From: Trichodesmium erythraeum GBRTRLIN201
Lineage (GTDB): Bacteria > Cyanobacteriota > Cyanobacteriia > Cyanobacteriales > Microcoleaceae
Assembly (NCBI GenBank): GCA_018457135.1
Contig: JAGGDU010000080.1
Span: 1-40,085, forward strand
DNA length: 40,085 nucleotides
Reading direction: 5' to 3'
In this document: positions 9,401 to 17,059 of the stretch, piece after piece
Layout: each line of letters starts with the position of its first letter
How positions within the stretch are numbered: position 1 is the stretch's first letter
Translations under genes and position numbers: made by a program
The notes under the pieces: generated by a model
What the model was told of the DNA's origin: nothing
Databases searched by the model: none
Seen by the model: only the letters and a program-made list of their open reading frames with translations

Positions 9401-11323
9401 TGCTAAACTGAAATTATAGAAATCCCCAACATCCCGGATATTTTGGGAAGATTCAAAACCAATTTCGTCCTTTTTAACAATCTTTTGATTTCCCAATTCT
9501 CCCAAATTCGTCCCCGGCAAAGCATCATCTTTTTCTCCTATTTGCGTATTGCCAGTTACGCTCAATTTATATTTGCTACTGCTACCACCCTTAGATTTTA
9601 CCTTAATGTAGTAGATACCTTTATCCAAGATACTGCTAATTTCTTCTGGTTTTTTGCCCTTTTCTTTTGAACTATAAATCAGAGTAGTTCCATCTTTGTC
9701 GTATAATTCTAAATCCGCATTTTGACTCAACCTGTCTAAAGTAATAGTTAAGTCTGTTTCCTTTGTTAACTCAATTCTCCAGAAGTCACTCGTATCTAAA
9801 AAACCTTTTTTCTTTAAACCAATATCGTCAATTCGAGAAATAGTTTTTCCCTTTAATTTACCCAGATTTTTCCCCGGTAATTTAGCATCGGGGTCTTGAA
9901 TTTTACTATCCCCATCTATAGATAAGGTATATTCTGAGCGATCGCTACCCATTGGCTCAACCAAGGCATAATATTTACCCTTATCTAAAATAGTGCTAAT
10001 TTTTTCTACTTCTTTGCCCTTATTAGTAGAACTGTAAAGCAAATTTCCTTTACTGCCCAACAACTTCAAATCTACATTTTGGTTGAGACCATCCAGGGAA
10101 AAATTTACCTCACTATCCCTATTCAAATTAAATTGATAATAATCTTTTTGGTCTCGCTTTCCACCTACCTCAAAACCTATTTCGTCTCGTTTTTTTATCG
10201 GTTTATTACCAAGAGTTCCCAAATTCTCTGCCCGTGTTCGAGTACCATCTGGGTCGTCAATTTTATCCCCATCCAAACTTAGCCGATATTTAGTCCTAGC
10301 ATTTCCGGTTGGAGTAACTTTCAGGTAATAAGTACCCCCTTCTAAAATTTGGTCAATTATTTCTTTCTTCTTGCCCTTGCTTCTTGACTGGTCGATAATT
10401 GTTTTGCCATCTTCATCTAAAAGTTGGATATTAGCATCGTCCTTGAGACCATCCAAAACAATATTTAGATTATTTAACTTTTCGGTTAAGGTAAATTTAT
10501 AGAAGTCCCTATTATCCCGAGTGCCTTTTTCCTTAAAACCTATCTCGTCCGTAATTACTTTTTTCTTCTTACCTAATGGCCCTAAATTAGTGGCTCCAGG
10601 TGATTTGCTATCGGGGTCTTGGAGTATTTCTTCCGCACTAATACTGAGCTCATATTTAGTTTTCGCGTTCCCTTTGGGGTAAACCCGCAAGAAATAAGTA
10701 CCTTGAGCTAATTCTTGCTCAATGGTTTCTGGTTTCTTACCTTTTTGTGTGGAGTTAAATAAAACAGACTTACCATTTTTATTCCGTAATTCTAGGTTAG
10801 CGTTATCTTTCAGGCCATCTACTACTATGCTGACATCATTCTCTTTACCTTTTAGGTTAAATTTGTAGTAGTCATTTTTGTCTCTGGCCTTACCAGATTT
10901 CATACCTATATTATCATTGTATGTTATGACGTCGTCTCCCACCCGCCCTAAGTTTAGAGCTGTTTTCACATTATTGCCTGGGTCTTTCTTTCTAGCTTTT
11001 CTCTGCTTTATAGTATATGCATTTTTTTCTGGGGGAATATTGGCTTCCTCTGTTGTAAGACCAGTGAGAGGATCTTTACCATCAATGTCCTCTGGTGTTG
11101 AAGCAACAGTTGTTAGGTCTAGCTGAGACGAATTGATGATTTTACTGGGCACTATAATTTGTGGCAGTTGGTTGTCTACCTCGTCCATAGGTACTTGTTC
11201 CAGCACATCAGGTTCCTGCACAGAATAAACTGGGAACATCATATTAACAGACTGATGTTTTGATTCTAATTCAAATCCTAGTATGTTTTGTGATGGTTCT
11301 AATCCTATTACTTCTTCTCTCAT
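3425..11323 (-). CDS. Giant PPC/CARDB repeat protein, 2,632 aa
   Basis: A giant modular protein. Residues 1-115 are non-repetitive and have no signal peptide. About 116-840 holds six PPC modules. About 841-966 and 967-1088 are two CARDB-type adhesion domains (L-K-A-G-E-R-L-K-V-N-Y-Q-V-N-N-I-G-N pattern, then V-E-N-N-E-L-N-N and V-N-E-T-N-N endings). About 1089-2632 holds thirteen more PPC modules, each opening with D-W-V-G. That makes 19 PPC domains by my reading. The six N-terminal modules carry a basic loop (KGKK) before their E-x-I helix. At the same place the C-terminal modules carry acidic or Asn-rich loops (NDSNTDEAI). There is no peptidase, transmembrane or sorting motif. An extracellular adhesin, sheath or fibre protein is the likely role (inference); export might be by a type I-like route. 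Three C-terminal modules are nearly identical at DNA level. The ATG at 11323 lacks an obvious Shine-Dalgarno. Confidence 0.85.
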   Translation of the reverse strand: MREEVIGLEPSQNILGFELESKHQSVNMMFPVYSVQEPDVLEQVPMDEVDNQLPQIIVPSKIINSSQLDLTTVASTPEDIDGKDPLTGLTTEEANIPPEKNAYTIKQRKARKKDPGNNVKTALNLGRVGDDVITYNDNIGMKSGKARDKNDYYKFNLKGKENDVSIVVDGLKDNANLELRNKNGKSVLFNSTQKGKKPETIEQELAQGTYFLRVYPKGNAKTKYELSISAEEILQDPDSKSPGATNLGPLGKKKKVITDEIGFKEKGTRDNRDFYKFTLTEKLNNLNIVLDGLKDDANIQLLDEDGKTIIDQSRSKGKKKEIIDQILEGGTYYLKVTPTGNARTKYRLSLDGDKIDDPDGTRTRAENLGTLGNKPIKKRDEIGFEVGGKRDQKDYYQFNLNRDSEVNFSLDGLNQNVDLKLLGSKGNLLYSSTNKGKEVEKISTILDKGKYYALVEPMGSDRSEYTLSIDGDSKIQDPDAKLPGKNLGKLKGKTISRIDDIGLKKKGFLDTSDFWRIELTKETDLTITLDRLSQNADLELYDKDGTTLIYSSKEKGKKPEEISSILDKGIYYIKVKSKGGSSSKYKLSVTGNTQIGEKDDALPGTNLGELGNQKIVKKDEIGFESSQNIRDVGDFYNFSLAEQRGVNITLDGLTGDANLFLVGNDGGEIEVSNNKGKRNEIINEILQPGNYYIGVKPNGGKVKTNYNLEVTTNLQKDDFNNRQNAQQLGTLNLQDQVTQNNRVGFKEGSLIDQADFYSFKLTETSDVNLSLDGLDGDANLLLLDNKNTLDESTAKGLKAENIKKKLEAGTYYAAIFPVSGAKTDYELTLGVTQKTVDLSSLKFEALDVQDGLKAGERLKVNYQVNNIGNTKADAFEVGFYLSKDEGIDKGDFLLGTAKVKSLSGDKNTKKLAKQLTLPESGDNFWQGSGDYYLGMMVDVQDAIVENNELNNTGSQRVGVDLSSDLIVSGFDVQEKTVNPGQKFNAKVTLNNAGGKLDDFRVGFYVSEDNEITTSDELLGSKMVTSLGGKKSTTINKQLTLPVASVSGVKKYFIGAIADDQDVLREVNETNNVSKEKVSLSPVPQDNAGNKLNKGRKVGVLGNKTQKFSDWVGDFYGVSEDTHDYYKIELDDRSRLNLNLKGLSANANLYLYDSDGDLLQKSEESENKEEAIDIKLLPGTYYGLVWKDDGGNTNYDLEMSALPLEYPVPQITGWNRNTALNIGAVSATPIAKTEYVGNPHGFVDDLNDFYKFQVEGSGSQVQIDLTGLNKNADLYLYNSESSSSIARSETLQKADESIVKNLSPGTYFIEVQSINNAKTNYNLQVVGTPLPDNGAGENPDQALDLGTLGETIVNDWVGDIDGTDYYMFAVSENSTVDMSLTGMSGNANLKLFDNKEKSLSSSSQEGNADDGIAINLTPSNYFVEVERYSGVVGTPYNFQISATSRAEDLVGNDLETAKDIGALTTFNQTEWVGSFDVSDYYKFSLAEDSEVDLNLTGMNSNGQLYLYDSEGEVLTSSRNDSNTDEAIITNLNPGTYYVGVWRYKLYSREATSVNYNLTASATTIPDSGGNTRETAGDIGDISTPKTLSNWVGNVDPNDYYKFTLTQDSDVSLNLTGMDDNGQLYLYDSEGEVLTSSINDSNTDEAIITNLNPGTYYVRVWRYKSYSREATSVNYNLTASATTIPDSGGDTLETAGDMGDISTPKTLSNWVGSADPNDYYKFTLTEDSNVNLNLTGMDDNGQLYLYDSEGEVLTSSINDSNTDEAIITNLNPGIYYVRILRYKSYSREATSVNYNLTASATTLPNSAGDDFETARDLGMVSAAQTIRDWVGDLQYDDYYKFSVAANSSINLKLAGLTANTGLYLYDSKEKLIGSSDNDSNADESIVYNLASGNTYYVKVEGRSPYYGGDNTYYNLELSATPLTYSPDNIVGNTEAQTKNIGALGATQSFTDFVGNQYVDRDKNDFYQFVLGETSTVNLNLGSMTADADLVLLDSEYSQITESSQLTNVDEVIIRNLQAGTYIAGVKSIENGNTGYNLQLSATAHPDGAGDTVGTARLIGTLAGPQTFNDWIGNVDEKDYYQFVIDAVSTVNINLGGMTGNGNIGLYDIEESPLLYSQNTENADDVIVADLNPGTYYVQVWNDRGNFGTNYSLQLSPTVRVDNAGGADSPLDLGALTTINATNWVSPGIDEEDYYKFSVGENSAVSLNLTGLTDAINFNLYNSAMEEIASAPNDENTETAIAKNLTPGNYLVEISNFWGNGTEYNFVATATPISDNAGNDFDVARNIGAVSATQAFSDWVGRIDRNDYYKFDIPQNSEVTINLTGLASDADLYLYDSQENEIVSSTNDDTNNELITEKLPSGTYYALVWQSSGHTNYNLDFSATPLTYSAPNIVGNTEAQTKNIGALGEAQTFTDFVGISQNIDSDKEDFYQFTLAEDSTVSLSLNGLSANADLTLRNNEYYWLDDSTNFLNASENITRNLVAGTYIVEVESIGDASTGYNLQLSAVAHPDAAGNTFDTSKPVENLAEVQTFNDWVSNIDENDYYKFNLSEKRTVNIELSGLSDEASLYLYNSSGDTFSYDANGHYQGSSYVWKINSGEMGSISRLLNSGNYFVGVFYESYNGLGTNYSLSMSAT
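5927..6997 (-). repeat. Three near-identical 357-bp tandem units inside the giant PPC gene
   Basis: The string GGTTGCCGATGCCG recurs at 5927, 6284 and 6641, exactly 357 bases (119 codons) apart. The following ~300 bases match almost base for base, including the segments encoding Y-L-Y-D-S-E-G-E-V-L-T-S-S and Y-S-R-E-A-T-S-V-N-Y-N-L. Other PPC modules of the gene are far more diverged. This indicates recent in-frame duplication or gene conversion of one PPC module. Confidence 0.85.
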
Positions 11324-11517
11324 AAGAATTATATGATTTATCTATGCATATATATAGTACCACAGACAGCTCAAAAGTAAGCCTACTCTACCCCCCAACT
11401 AAGGAGATTAAAAATAATCCCTAAATTACGTTTTTTCATTTGTCGTCATCCTAATTATAATTTATGTTGCTATATTATGTTATTTAGATATTTTTTAATA
11501 CTAACACTTAATTTAAT
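11324..11517. promoter_or_regulatory. AT-rich leader of the giant PPC gene
   Basis: This stretch lies directly upstream of the giant PPC gene on the minus strand. It contains a TACTATATATATGC run about 20-35 bases before the ATG that could supply a -10 element. I could not assign a convincing -35 box or operator, and no coding frame is visible. Confidence 0.2.
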
Positions 11518-12062
11518 AGCGATCGCTCCACAGAAAAAAAAATTAATTATTTGTTTGTTTCTGTTAGGTTTTTCTAAAAAAATATTGACTAATTATCTCA
11601 AAAATGATATTTATCTATAATTTTCAAATTATTTCTAGCAACAAGAACAGATATAGCACTACACATTTAGAAAGTGAGTAAAAACACGTAAGTAATAGGA
11701 AGAATAGCGATCGCTCCACAGAAAAAAATTAATTATTTGTTTATTGTTGTTAGGTTTTCTTCAAAAAATATTGACTAATTATCTCAAAAATAATGTATAA
11801 AAAATGATAGTCATATATAATATCAAATTTTTATAGCAACAAGAACAGATATAGCACTACACATTTAGAAAGTAAGTAAAAACACGTAAGTAATAGGAAG
11901 AATAGCGATCACTACACAGAAAAATAACAGAAAAATAAATGATTTCTTTATGTTAGGTTTTCCTTGAAAACTATTGACTAATTAGCTTAAAAATGATACT
12001 CGTATATAATATCAAATTATTTATAGTAGCAACAACAGATATAACACTACATATTTAGGGCG
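11518..12062. repeat. Three direct repeats of ~160-200 bp anchored on HIP1
   Basis: Units begin at 11518, 11706 and 11904 with AGCGATCGCTCCACAG (the third has AGCGATCACTACACAG). Each continues with a poly-A/ATTAATTATT part, GTTAGGTTTT, TATTGACTAATTA, a TATAAT-like AT stretch, and AACAAGAACAGATATAGCAC-type ends followed by CACGTAAGTAATAGGAAGAAT. Unit 3 is the most diverged and its HIP1 core is mutated. The array sits in the spacer upstream of the giant PPC gene. The conserved TTGACT plus a downstream TATAAT has about 25-base spacing in units 1 and 3, too long for a normal promoter. Confidence 0.85.
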
Positions 12063-12229
12063 TAGATATTGGTAAATCATGTTTACTAAAAATTTTCCCT
12101 CTGAAAAACTCATTCAGATATTACTTCCCCCACTAGGGGTGCTCATTTCAGTTATCAGTTATCAAGACTTCTGAAACTAGCATCATGTATTCAAAAAAAA
12201 CAAGTAAAAAAATAACCCTAGAAAAGCGA

Positions 12230-12725
12230 GGCTTTTAACGATATGGTCGATGCTGCAAAATCATAATTCACACCAATATCGGCGGATTTAATATGAATGA
12301 AGTAAGTTCCAGGTTCGTTCATTACAACTAATTTTTTCATTGGCATTACCTCTAGCAAAAGATCCATCTATATATAACTCACTATCCTTGTAAAAGTTCA
12401 AATTATCATTGCCATTCATATTGTCAAACTGAGGTCAACTGTACTTTTAGTTGGTAACATAAACCTGTAAAAATCGTCTTCGTCAAAACTACCTACCCAC
12501 TCAGTCTGATTAAAGTTTGTTAAATTATCAATATCTTTAGCAGCTTTGAAATCATTGCCTGTACTTTCAACTAGTGAAGTTGCAGAGAGTTGTAAGTCAT
12601 AGTAGGTATTGCCAGGAGCACCATTAACTATGGCAAAATAAGTTTCGGGTTCTAACTTGGTATTGATTACTTTATCAGTATTATCCGAATTTTTAGATAA
12701 ACCTTTAGAAGATATCTGTAAATAA
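12230..12725 (-). pseudogene. Decayed PPC-repeat gene fragment
   Basis: Read on the minus strand, this region gives fragments clearly homologous to the giant PPC protein. One frame contains L-E-P-E-T-Y-F-A-I-V-N, Y-Y-D-L-Q-L-S-A-T-S, G-N-D-F-K-A-A-K-D-I, then N-F-N-Q-T-E-W-V-G-S-F-D and D-F-Y-R-F. A shifted frame continues with N-x-N-L-N-F-Y-K-D-S-E and ends with G-V-N-Y-D-F-A-A-S. This is parts of two PPC modules with frameshifts, no start codon, and an upstream end lying against a transposase relic. The T-x-F-N-Q-T-E-W-V-G-S-F-D stretch matches one C-terminal module of the 2,632-aa protein closely, so it is a relic of a sister gene or a broken-off copy. Confidence 0.8.
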
Positions 12726-12730
12726 AACCT

Positions 12731-13472
12731 TAAGCGACAAGACGATTTAACATCAGTGAAATCATGGCTATATAAATAACGTATTCACTTACTTCCGGTA
12801 AACCCTCCTAATCTTTACTGAGTCGTTTGTGGGGTCAAAGCCTACCTAAATTTCTCTCCACCACCCAACCTCAAGGTTCAACCTCAAATTTTTTTTGAGA
12901 ACCTTCAAGCACCTCCTGGTGAAGCTCCCATCCATTCGTGACTTGCTGTAACCCCTGGCTTTTATAGCCTCATTCAGCCCAAAGCTTTTGTAGGCTTGGA
13001 ACTGACAGGCTATATTCTGCTAGCAACATCTTCCCAGGTGTGACATCTGATATATTAGCAACATGAACTAGCACCACTAATACCAACCCCAATGTTTATA
13101 CTAGGATATAGCGTTTCCGACCTTTGACTTTTTTGCCTCCATCAAAGCCCCGCTCTGGTTCTCCTATCTCCGTTGTTTTCACTGATAGCCTATCAATTAT
13201 TGCCCTTGTTGGTTCTGGGTTTCGTCCCTATTGTTGGCGGACATGAGTTCATAGGCTAGGGTGAATCAGTTGCCAGACTCCAAGAGTTCTGCCATTTTCG
13301 GCAAATCACCATACGCAGTCAAAGCCGGTGGGAAATCATGGGGTAAAAGTTCCCAGGTACAACCACTACGACGACTCTAGAGAATACTATTAACAACTGC
13401 TGGTAACTCCACGGTTTGTTTCCTTCCTCTAGATGTTTCATATTTAGCGACAGGTAGCATGGGATCTATCAT
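12731..13472 (-). mobile_element. Degenerate IS5-family transposase
   Basis: On the minus strand, broken frames give the hallmarks of an IS5-type (IS1031-like) DDE transposase. The N-terminus reads M-L-P-V-A-K-Y-E-T-S-R-G-R-K-Q, followed by R-S-G-C-T-W-E-L-L-P-H-D-F-P-P. A middle block gives I-D-R-L-S-V-K-T-T-E then G-G-K-K-V-K-G-R-K-R-Y-I-L-V, a decayed D-S-Q-S-V-K-T catalytic block. The C-terminal G-W-V-V-E-R-N-L-G-R-L block carries the catalytic E, with L-S-K-D and I-A-M-I-S-L-M-L-N-R-L to a stop at 12731. Several stops and frameshifts mean it is inactive. Terminal inverted repeats were not identified, so the element edges are uncertain. Confidence 0.8.
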
Positions 13473-13753
13473 TTCCTAAGAGCGATACCTTAAGTCTGTG
13501 GAATAGTTCAGAGCGAGTCATATTCTCAATGTTTCACCTCTAGTTGACTAGTTCCATTTTTTCTGTTTTACTTCCCCATGGTTTTATTTTAATCTTTTTT
13601 TTAAAGATACCCTCCTACTCTACAAGGTTTTCAGGATTTTAGTTTAAATAGCACTATAAGTTTTGAATGATAATGGTTATAGTCATTTTTTTCTGAATTC
13701 CCAACAACTCTATTATATAACTTCTGACTTCTGAGTTCTAACTTCAGGACTGC
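13473..13753. other. Spacer downstream of glgX
   Basis: This region contains no gene. It holds a stretch with GACTTCTGACTTCTGAGTTC heptamer character (about 13711-13745) and a 21-base string starting AATTCCCAAC (13696-13716) that recurs at 30868-30888. It may also contain one end of the degenerate IS5 element. Confidence 0.4.
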
Positions 13754-15871
13754 CTAATCTCTTTTTGTCATTAAAATAACAGCAGCCCGGGGCTCTAAGC
13801 GGTATCTAACACCAATAACTTTTGTTGCCACATCAAGGTTATTAAAATCTTTAGGAGAAGTAAAAGCAGTATTAACAATTAAATACCAATTTTCCCCCCT
13901 TTCCAAAGGTGGCAATTCAAACATTAAAGGTTTCCAATAAGCATTCAACATAATGTGAAAATATTCACCACTTTCTGGATGTTTTAAACTAAAAGCTAGA
14001 GTCCTGGAACCTACATTCCAATCAGGTATACCTAAATGTATTCCATGCCAACTAATATTAGGTACTTTATTCAAGTTAGTTTTCTCTTTAGTGCTAACCA
14101 AAGATGATTCGGGTATCGCTCCTACAGTAGCTAAAACCTTATCTAACTGTGTAATTTGTAATTCTTGAGTGAAATGAATAATCTTTTTGACAAATCGTAA
14201 TAAATCATTTTGTTGATCAATTTGACTCCAGTCAAACCAACTACTTTTATTATTCTGACAATAACTATTGTTGTTACCTAATTGAGTTCGCCTGACTTCA
14301 TCTCCCATCAAAATCATAGGTGTACCTTGAGAAAAAAACAGTATAGTAAAAAAGTTCTTAATTTGTCGCAGTCTTAACATTTCAATTTCTTCTTGATCTG
14401 TAGTTCCTTCAATTCCACAATTCCAACTAAAATTATGATTAGCACCATCGCGGTTATCTTCACAATTAGCTTCATTATGTTTCTCATTATAAGAAACCAG
14501 ATCATTCATAGTAAAACCATCATGACAAGTAATAAAGTTAATACTATGATTTGGTTCTCGATCTGGTTTAGGATAAATATCAGGACTACCCATAATTCTT
14601 GCTGCCAATTTCTCAACTATTTGGGGATCACTTTTGACAAATTGACGAACATCGTCACGATAATGTCCGTTCCATTCAGCAAAGCGATCGCCAATAAATG
14701 AACCCACCTGATAAAGTCCGGCTGCATCCCAAGCTTCAGCAATAATTTTTGTGCCTGCCAAAACCGGATCTGACTCAATTGCCCACAAAACAGGAGGATC
14801 TTCTAAGGGATCACCAGTCATGCTCCGAGACATAACAGATGCCAAGTCAAACCGGAACCCATCAACATGCATTTCTCTAACCCAGTAACAAAGACAGTCA
14901 ACAATTAAGCGATGTACAAAAGGATTATTTGTATTGAAGGTATTGCCACAACCGGTATAATTGCTGTAGTATCCACGATCATTCTTTTCTAGAATGTAGT
15001 AAGTTGAGTTTTCTAACCCCCGGAAAGAAACTGTTGGTCCGTTTTCGTTACCCTCTGCAGTGTGATTAAAAACTACATCCAGAATGACTTCTATTCCTTC
15101 TTTATGCAATGCCTTTACCATATCTCGGAACTCATCCATTGGTCCGAAAATATCTTTGCGGGAACTATAACTGTGGTGAGGTGCAAAAAAAGCGATCTGA
15201 CTATAGCCCCAATAATTGATTAGGGGTTCGCGCACATCTTGTTCATCAAATTGCTGGACTGGTAATAATTCCACTGCAGTAATTCCCAATTCTTTGAGAT
15301 AGGGAATTTTTTCTATTAGCCCAGCAAAAGTACCCCGTTTTTCAGGAGCAACACCAGAATTAGGATGACGAGTAAATCCACCAACATGCATTTCATAGAT
15401 AACTGTTTTAGCATAGGGAGTTTCTAAAGGTTTGTCATCTTCCCAGTCATAGGTAGTTGGGTCAACTACCACCCCCTTGAGAGCGTAAGCACAATTATTA
15501 CCGTTACCTGTAGCAGCTTTACGACTATATTTTTCTTGTCCCACTACAATTCTAGCATAAGGGTCAAGTAAAACTTTTGTACCATCAAACCGATGACCTT
15601 TTTCTGGGTTAAAGGGTCCATAGACTCGATAGGCATATATTTGTCCCGCTCCAATACCAGAAATAAAAATATGCCAGTAATGATGAGTTCTGTGTTGTGT
15701 TGGGTCAAGTAAAATTACTTGCTTTGGTTTAGCTGCTAATGGTTCATCAAATAGTAGTAATTCTATTGCTGTAGCATTTTTGGAATAGATAGAGAAGTTT
15801 ACTCCTTTGGGGTCTTGGCAGACAGTGGCACCAATGGGAAAAGTATTACCGGGTAAGATATTAAGATTCAT
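13754..15871 (-). CDS. glgX: Glycogen debranching enzyme, GlgX/isoamylase type
   Basis: A GH13 enzyme that hydrolyses alpha-1,6 branch points of glycogen or limit dextrin in the cytoplasm. An N-terminal early-set (CBM48-like) domain, G-V-N-F-S-I-Y-S-K-N-A-T about residues 23-34, precedes the (beta/alpha)8 barrel. Visible GH13 regions are D-V-V-F-N-H-T (about 265-271), D-G-F-R-F-D-L with nucleophile Asp342, I-I-A-E-A-W-D with acid Glu379, and C-H-D-G with His450/Asp451 (numbering from the ATG chosen here). The length of 705 aa fits the family. I prefer the ATG at 15871 (MNLNILPGNTFPIG) because the family begins a few residues before the L-x-x-G-x-x-x-P-x-G motif; a TTG at 15889 would add six residues. 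No clear Shine-Dalgarno is seen. It stands alone with relics on both sides, so its context says little about regulation. Confidence 0.93.
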   Translation of the reverse strand: MNLNILPGNTFPIGATVCQDPKGVNFSIYSKNATAIELLLFDEPLAAKPKQVILLDPTQHRTHHYWHIFISGIGAGQIYAYRVYGPFNPEKGHRFDGTKVLLDPYARIVVGQEKYSRKAATGNGNNCAYALKGVVVDPTTYDWEDDKPLETPYAKTVIYEMHVGGFTRHPNSGVAPEKRGTFAGLIEKIPYLKELGITAVELLPVQQFDEQDVREPLINYWGYSQIAFFAPHHSYSSRKDIFGPMDEFRDMVKALHKEGIEVILDVVFNHTAEGNENGPTVSFRGLENSTYYILEKNDRGYYSNYTGCGNTFNTNNPFVHRLIVDCLCYWVREMHVDGFRFDLASVMSRSMTGDPLEDPPVLWAIESDPVLAGTKIIAEAWDAAGLYQVGSFIGDRFAEWNGHYRDDVRQFVKSDPQIVEKLAARIMGSPDIYPKPDREPNHSINFITCHDGFTMNDLVSYNEKHNEANCEDNRDGANHNFSWNCGIEGTTDQEEIEMLRLRQIKNFFTILFFSQGTPMILMGDEVRRTQLGNNNSYCQNNKSSWFDWSQIDQQNDLLRFVKKIIHFTQELQITQLDKVLATVGAIPESSLVSTKEKTNLNKVPNISWHGIHLGIPDWNVGSRTLAFSLKHPESGEYFHIMLNAYWKPLMFELPPLERGENWYLIVNTAFTSPKDFNNLDVATKVIGVRYRLEPRAAVILMTKRD

Positions 15872-16073
15872 GATTTTTGAGTTACGCAAATTGTTAGATA
15901 AATTCAGTAATTTTATAAGATATAAGTGGATATTTTAAGATTTACCCACAGTAAATCAGGTTTCGGGAAAAATTATAGTTGTTTTTAACAATATATCTCT
16001 ACAGAAAAAATGTTTTCTAGGTTCGCTTCTGTCAGTTCTGTATTCAAAGAAACTTAGGGAATATTAATTAATT

Positions 16074-16537
16074 ATGTATAAAAACATTTTAGTTGCTATT
16101 GATACATCTGTTATCGGCGATCGCATGTTTAATATCGCTCTACAATTAGCAAAACTTGGTCACTCAAGTCTTCTGTTAGTTCATATTCTCTCAGAAGTAG
16201 CACAAGAAAGTCCTCTCAGGTTTTGGCCAATGAATATTGGTTATGATCCACAGATCATGAAGGCAGATCATCATCATTGAGAGAAAAACTTGAGAAAGAA
16301 TGTTGACAAATGTTGCAATCAAAAGTAAGTAGAGGAAAAGATACTGGTTTTCAAACAGAATTTACTTAGCTAAGAGGCAACCCTGGTCGAGAAATTTGTC
16401 TAGCCTAAGAATGGAATACTGATTTAATTGTTATAGGATATCGTGGACATTCTATTTTGAGTGCAACTGTATTAGGCGGTGTAAGTAGCTATATGATTCA
16501 CCGTGCTCATTGTTCTGTTCATATTTTACGGGGTTAG
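16074..16537 (+). pseudogene. Broken universal stress protein (UspA family) gene
   Basis: The first 68 codons read MYKNILVAIDTSVIGDRMFN and A-x-x-L-A-K-L-G-H-S-S-L-L-L-V-H-I-L, the beta1-alpha1-beta2 start of the UspA fold, and stop at 16280. Further on, in another frame ending at 16537, comes D-L-I-V-I-G-Y-R-G-H-S, then L-G-G-V-S-S-Y-M-I-H-R-A-H-C-S-V-H-I-L-R-G and a stop. This is the conserved nucleotide-binding G-x-R-G-H/S and C-terminal strand of the same family. Together they make one gene of normal Usp size disrupted by frameshifts and stops in the middle. It is probably non-functional, though the 68-aa N-terminal piece could still be translated. Confidence 0.85.
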
Positions 16538-16914
16538 CATTTCATTTATCAGTTATCAGTAAGTAAAAGTAGTAACTGGTGGCAACTGCTTCTAAATATG
16601 AATATTGGTAAAGCGTTTTGAAGGAAAGCTACTGGTGAAATACTTACTGCCATAGTCACGAGCAAATTTTTGGTTCTTTTCTTACTAATCATAAATTTTA
16701 TCCTATTTATTAAGCTGCTTGAAATTGAAAAACAGTTTACTCTTGGAGGTTTCTTTCCTTGATAGTTATCATTTATGGGATTTGAGGATGAAGATAAAAA
16801 TAATTGTTGGTGGTGGTTATTATTATCGACAAATTTATTTAACCTAGCTATATATATAAAAAGTACATGAATAAGTTATATTAATTAAATGGGATATTTA
16901 ACCTTAATTTTATA
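16538..16914. other. AT-rich spacer before the GTPase cassette
   Basis: No convincing gene or RNA is visible. A TTATCAGTTATCAGT heptamer pair (about 16556-16570) is typical of short tandem repeats scattered in cyanobacterial spacers. Near 16850-16910 are very AT-rich runs such as TATATATATAAA and TTATATTAATT that could contain the promoter of the GTPase cassette. I could not fix -35/-10 boxes. Confidence 0.3.
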
Positions 16915-16974
16915 TTGCCAAAATTCGATTACAAAACAAGATATATATCTTCTAGTTTTGGCGAATTTTTGCAA
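16915..16974. promoter_or_regulatory. 60-bp nested palindrome upstream of the GTPase cassette
   Basis: The outer arms are 16915-16927 (TTGCCAAAATTCG) and 16962-16974 (CGAATTTTTGCAA), complementary at 12 of 13 positions. Inside them CAAAAC (16932-16937) can pair with GTTTTG (16955-16960). The centre is the perfect 14-base palindrome AAGATATATATCTT (16938-16951). Outer arms and core share exactly the same centre. The element ends 85 bases before the ATG of the dynamin-like gene and has no T-run, so it is better read as an operator, a 5'-leader hairpin or a small palindromic element than as a terminator. Confidence 0.6.
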
Positions 16975-17059
16975 CAGTTAGGAATCCATAATTTTCTCTG
17001 GTAAAACTAACTAAATTACAGTTTTTCTAGTTTTAAGACAATAAATAAGATTAAAAACT

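Noticed and set aside
11570-12030. Tandem promoters in the three ~190-bp repeats
   Set aside because: The spacing from TTGACT to TATAAT is about 25 bases in two units, too long for a standard sigma-70-type promoter.
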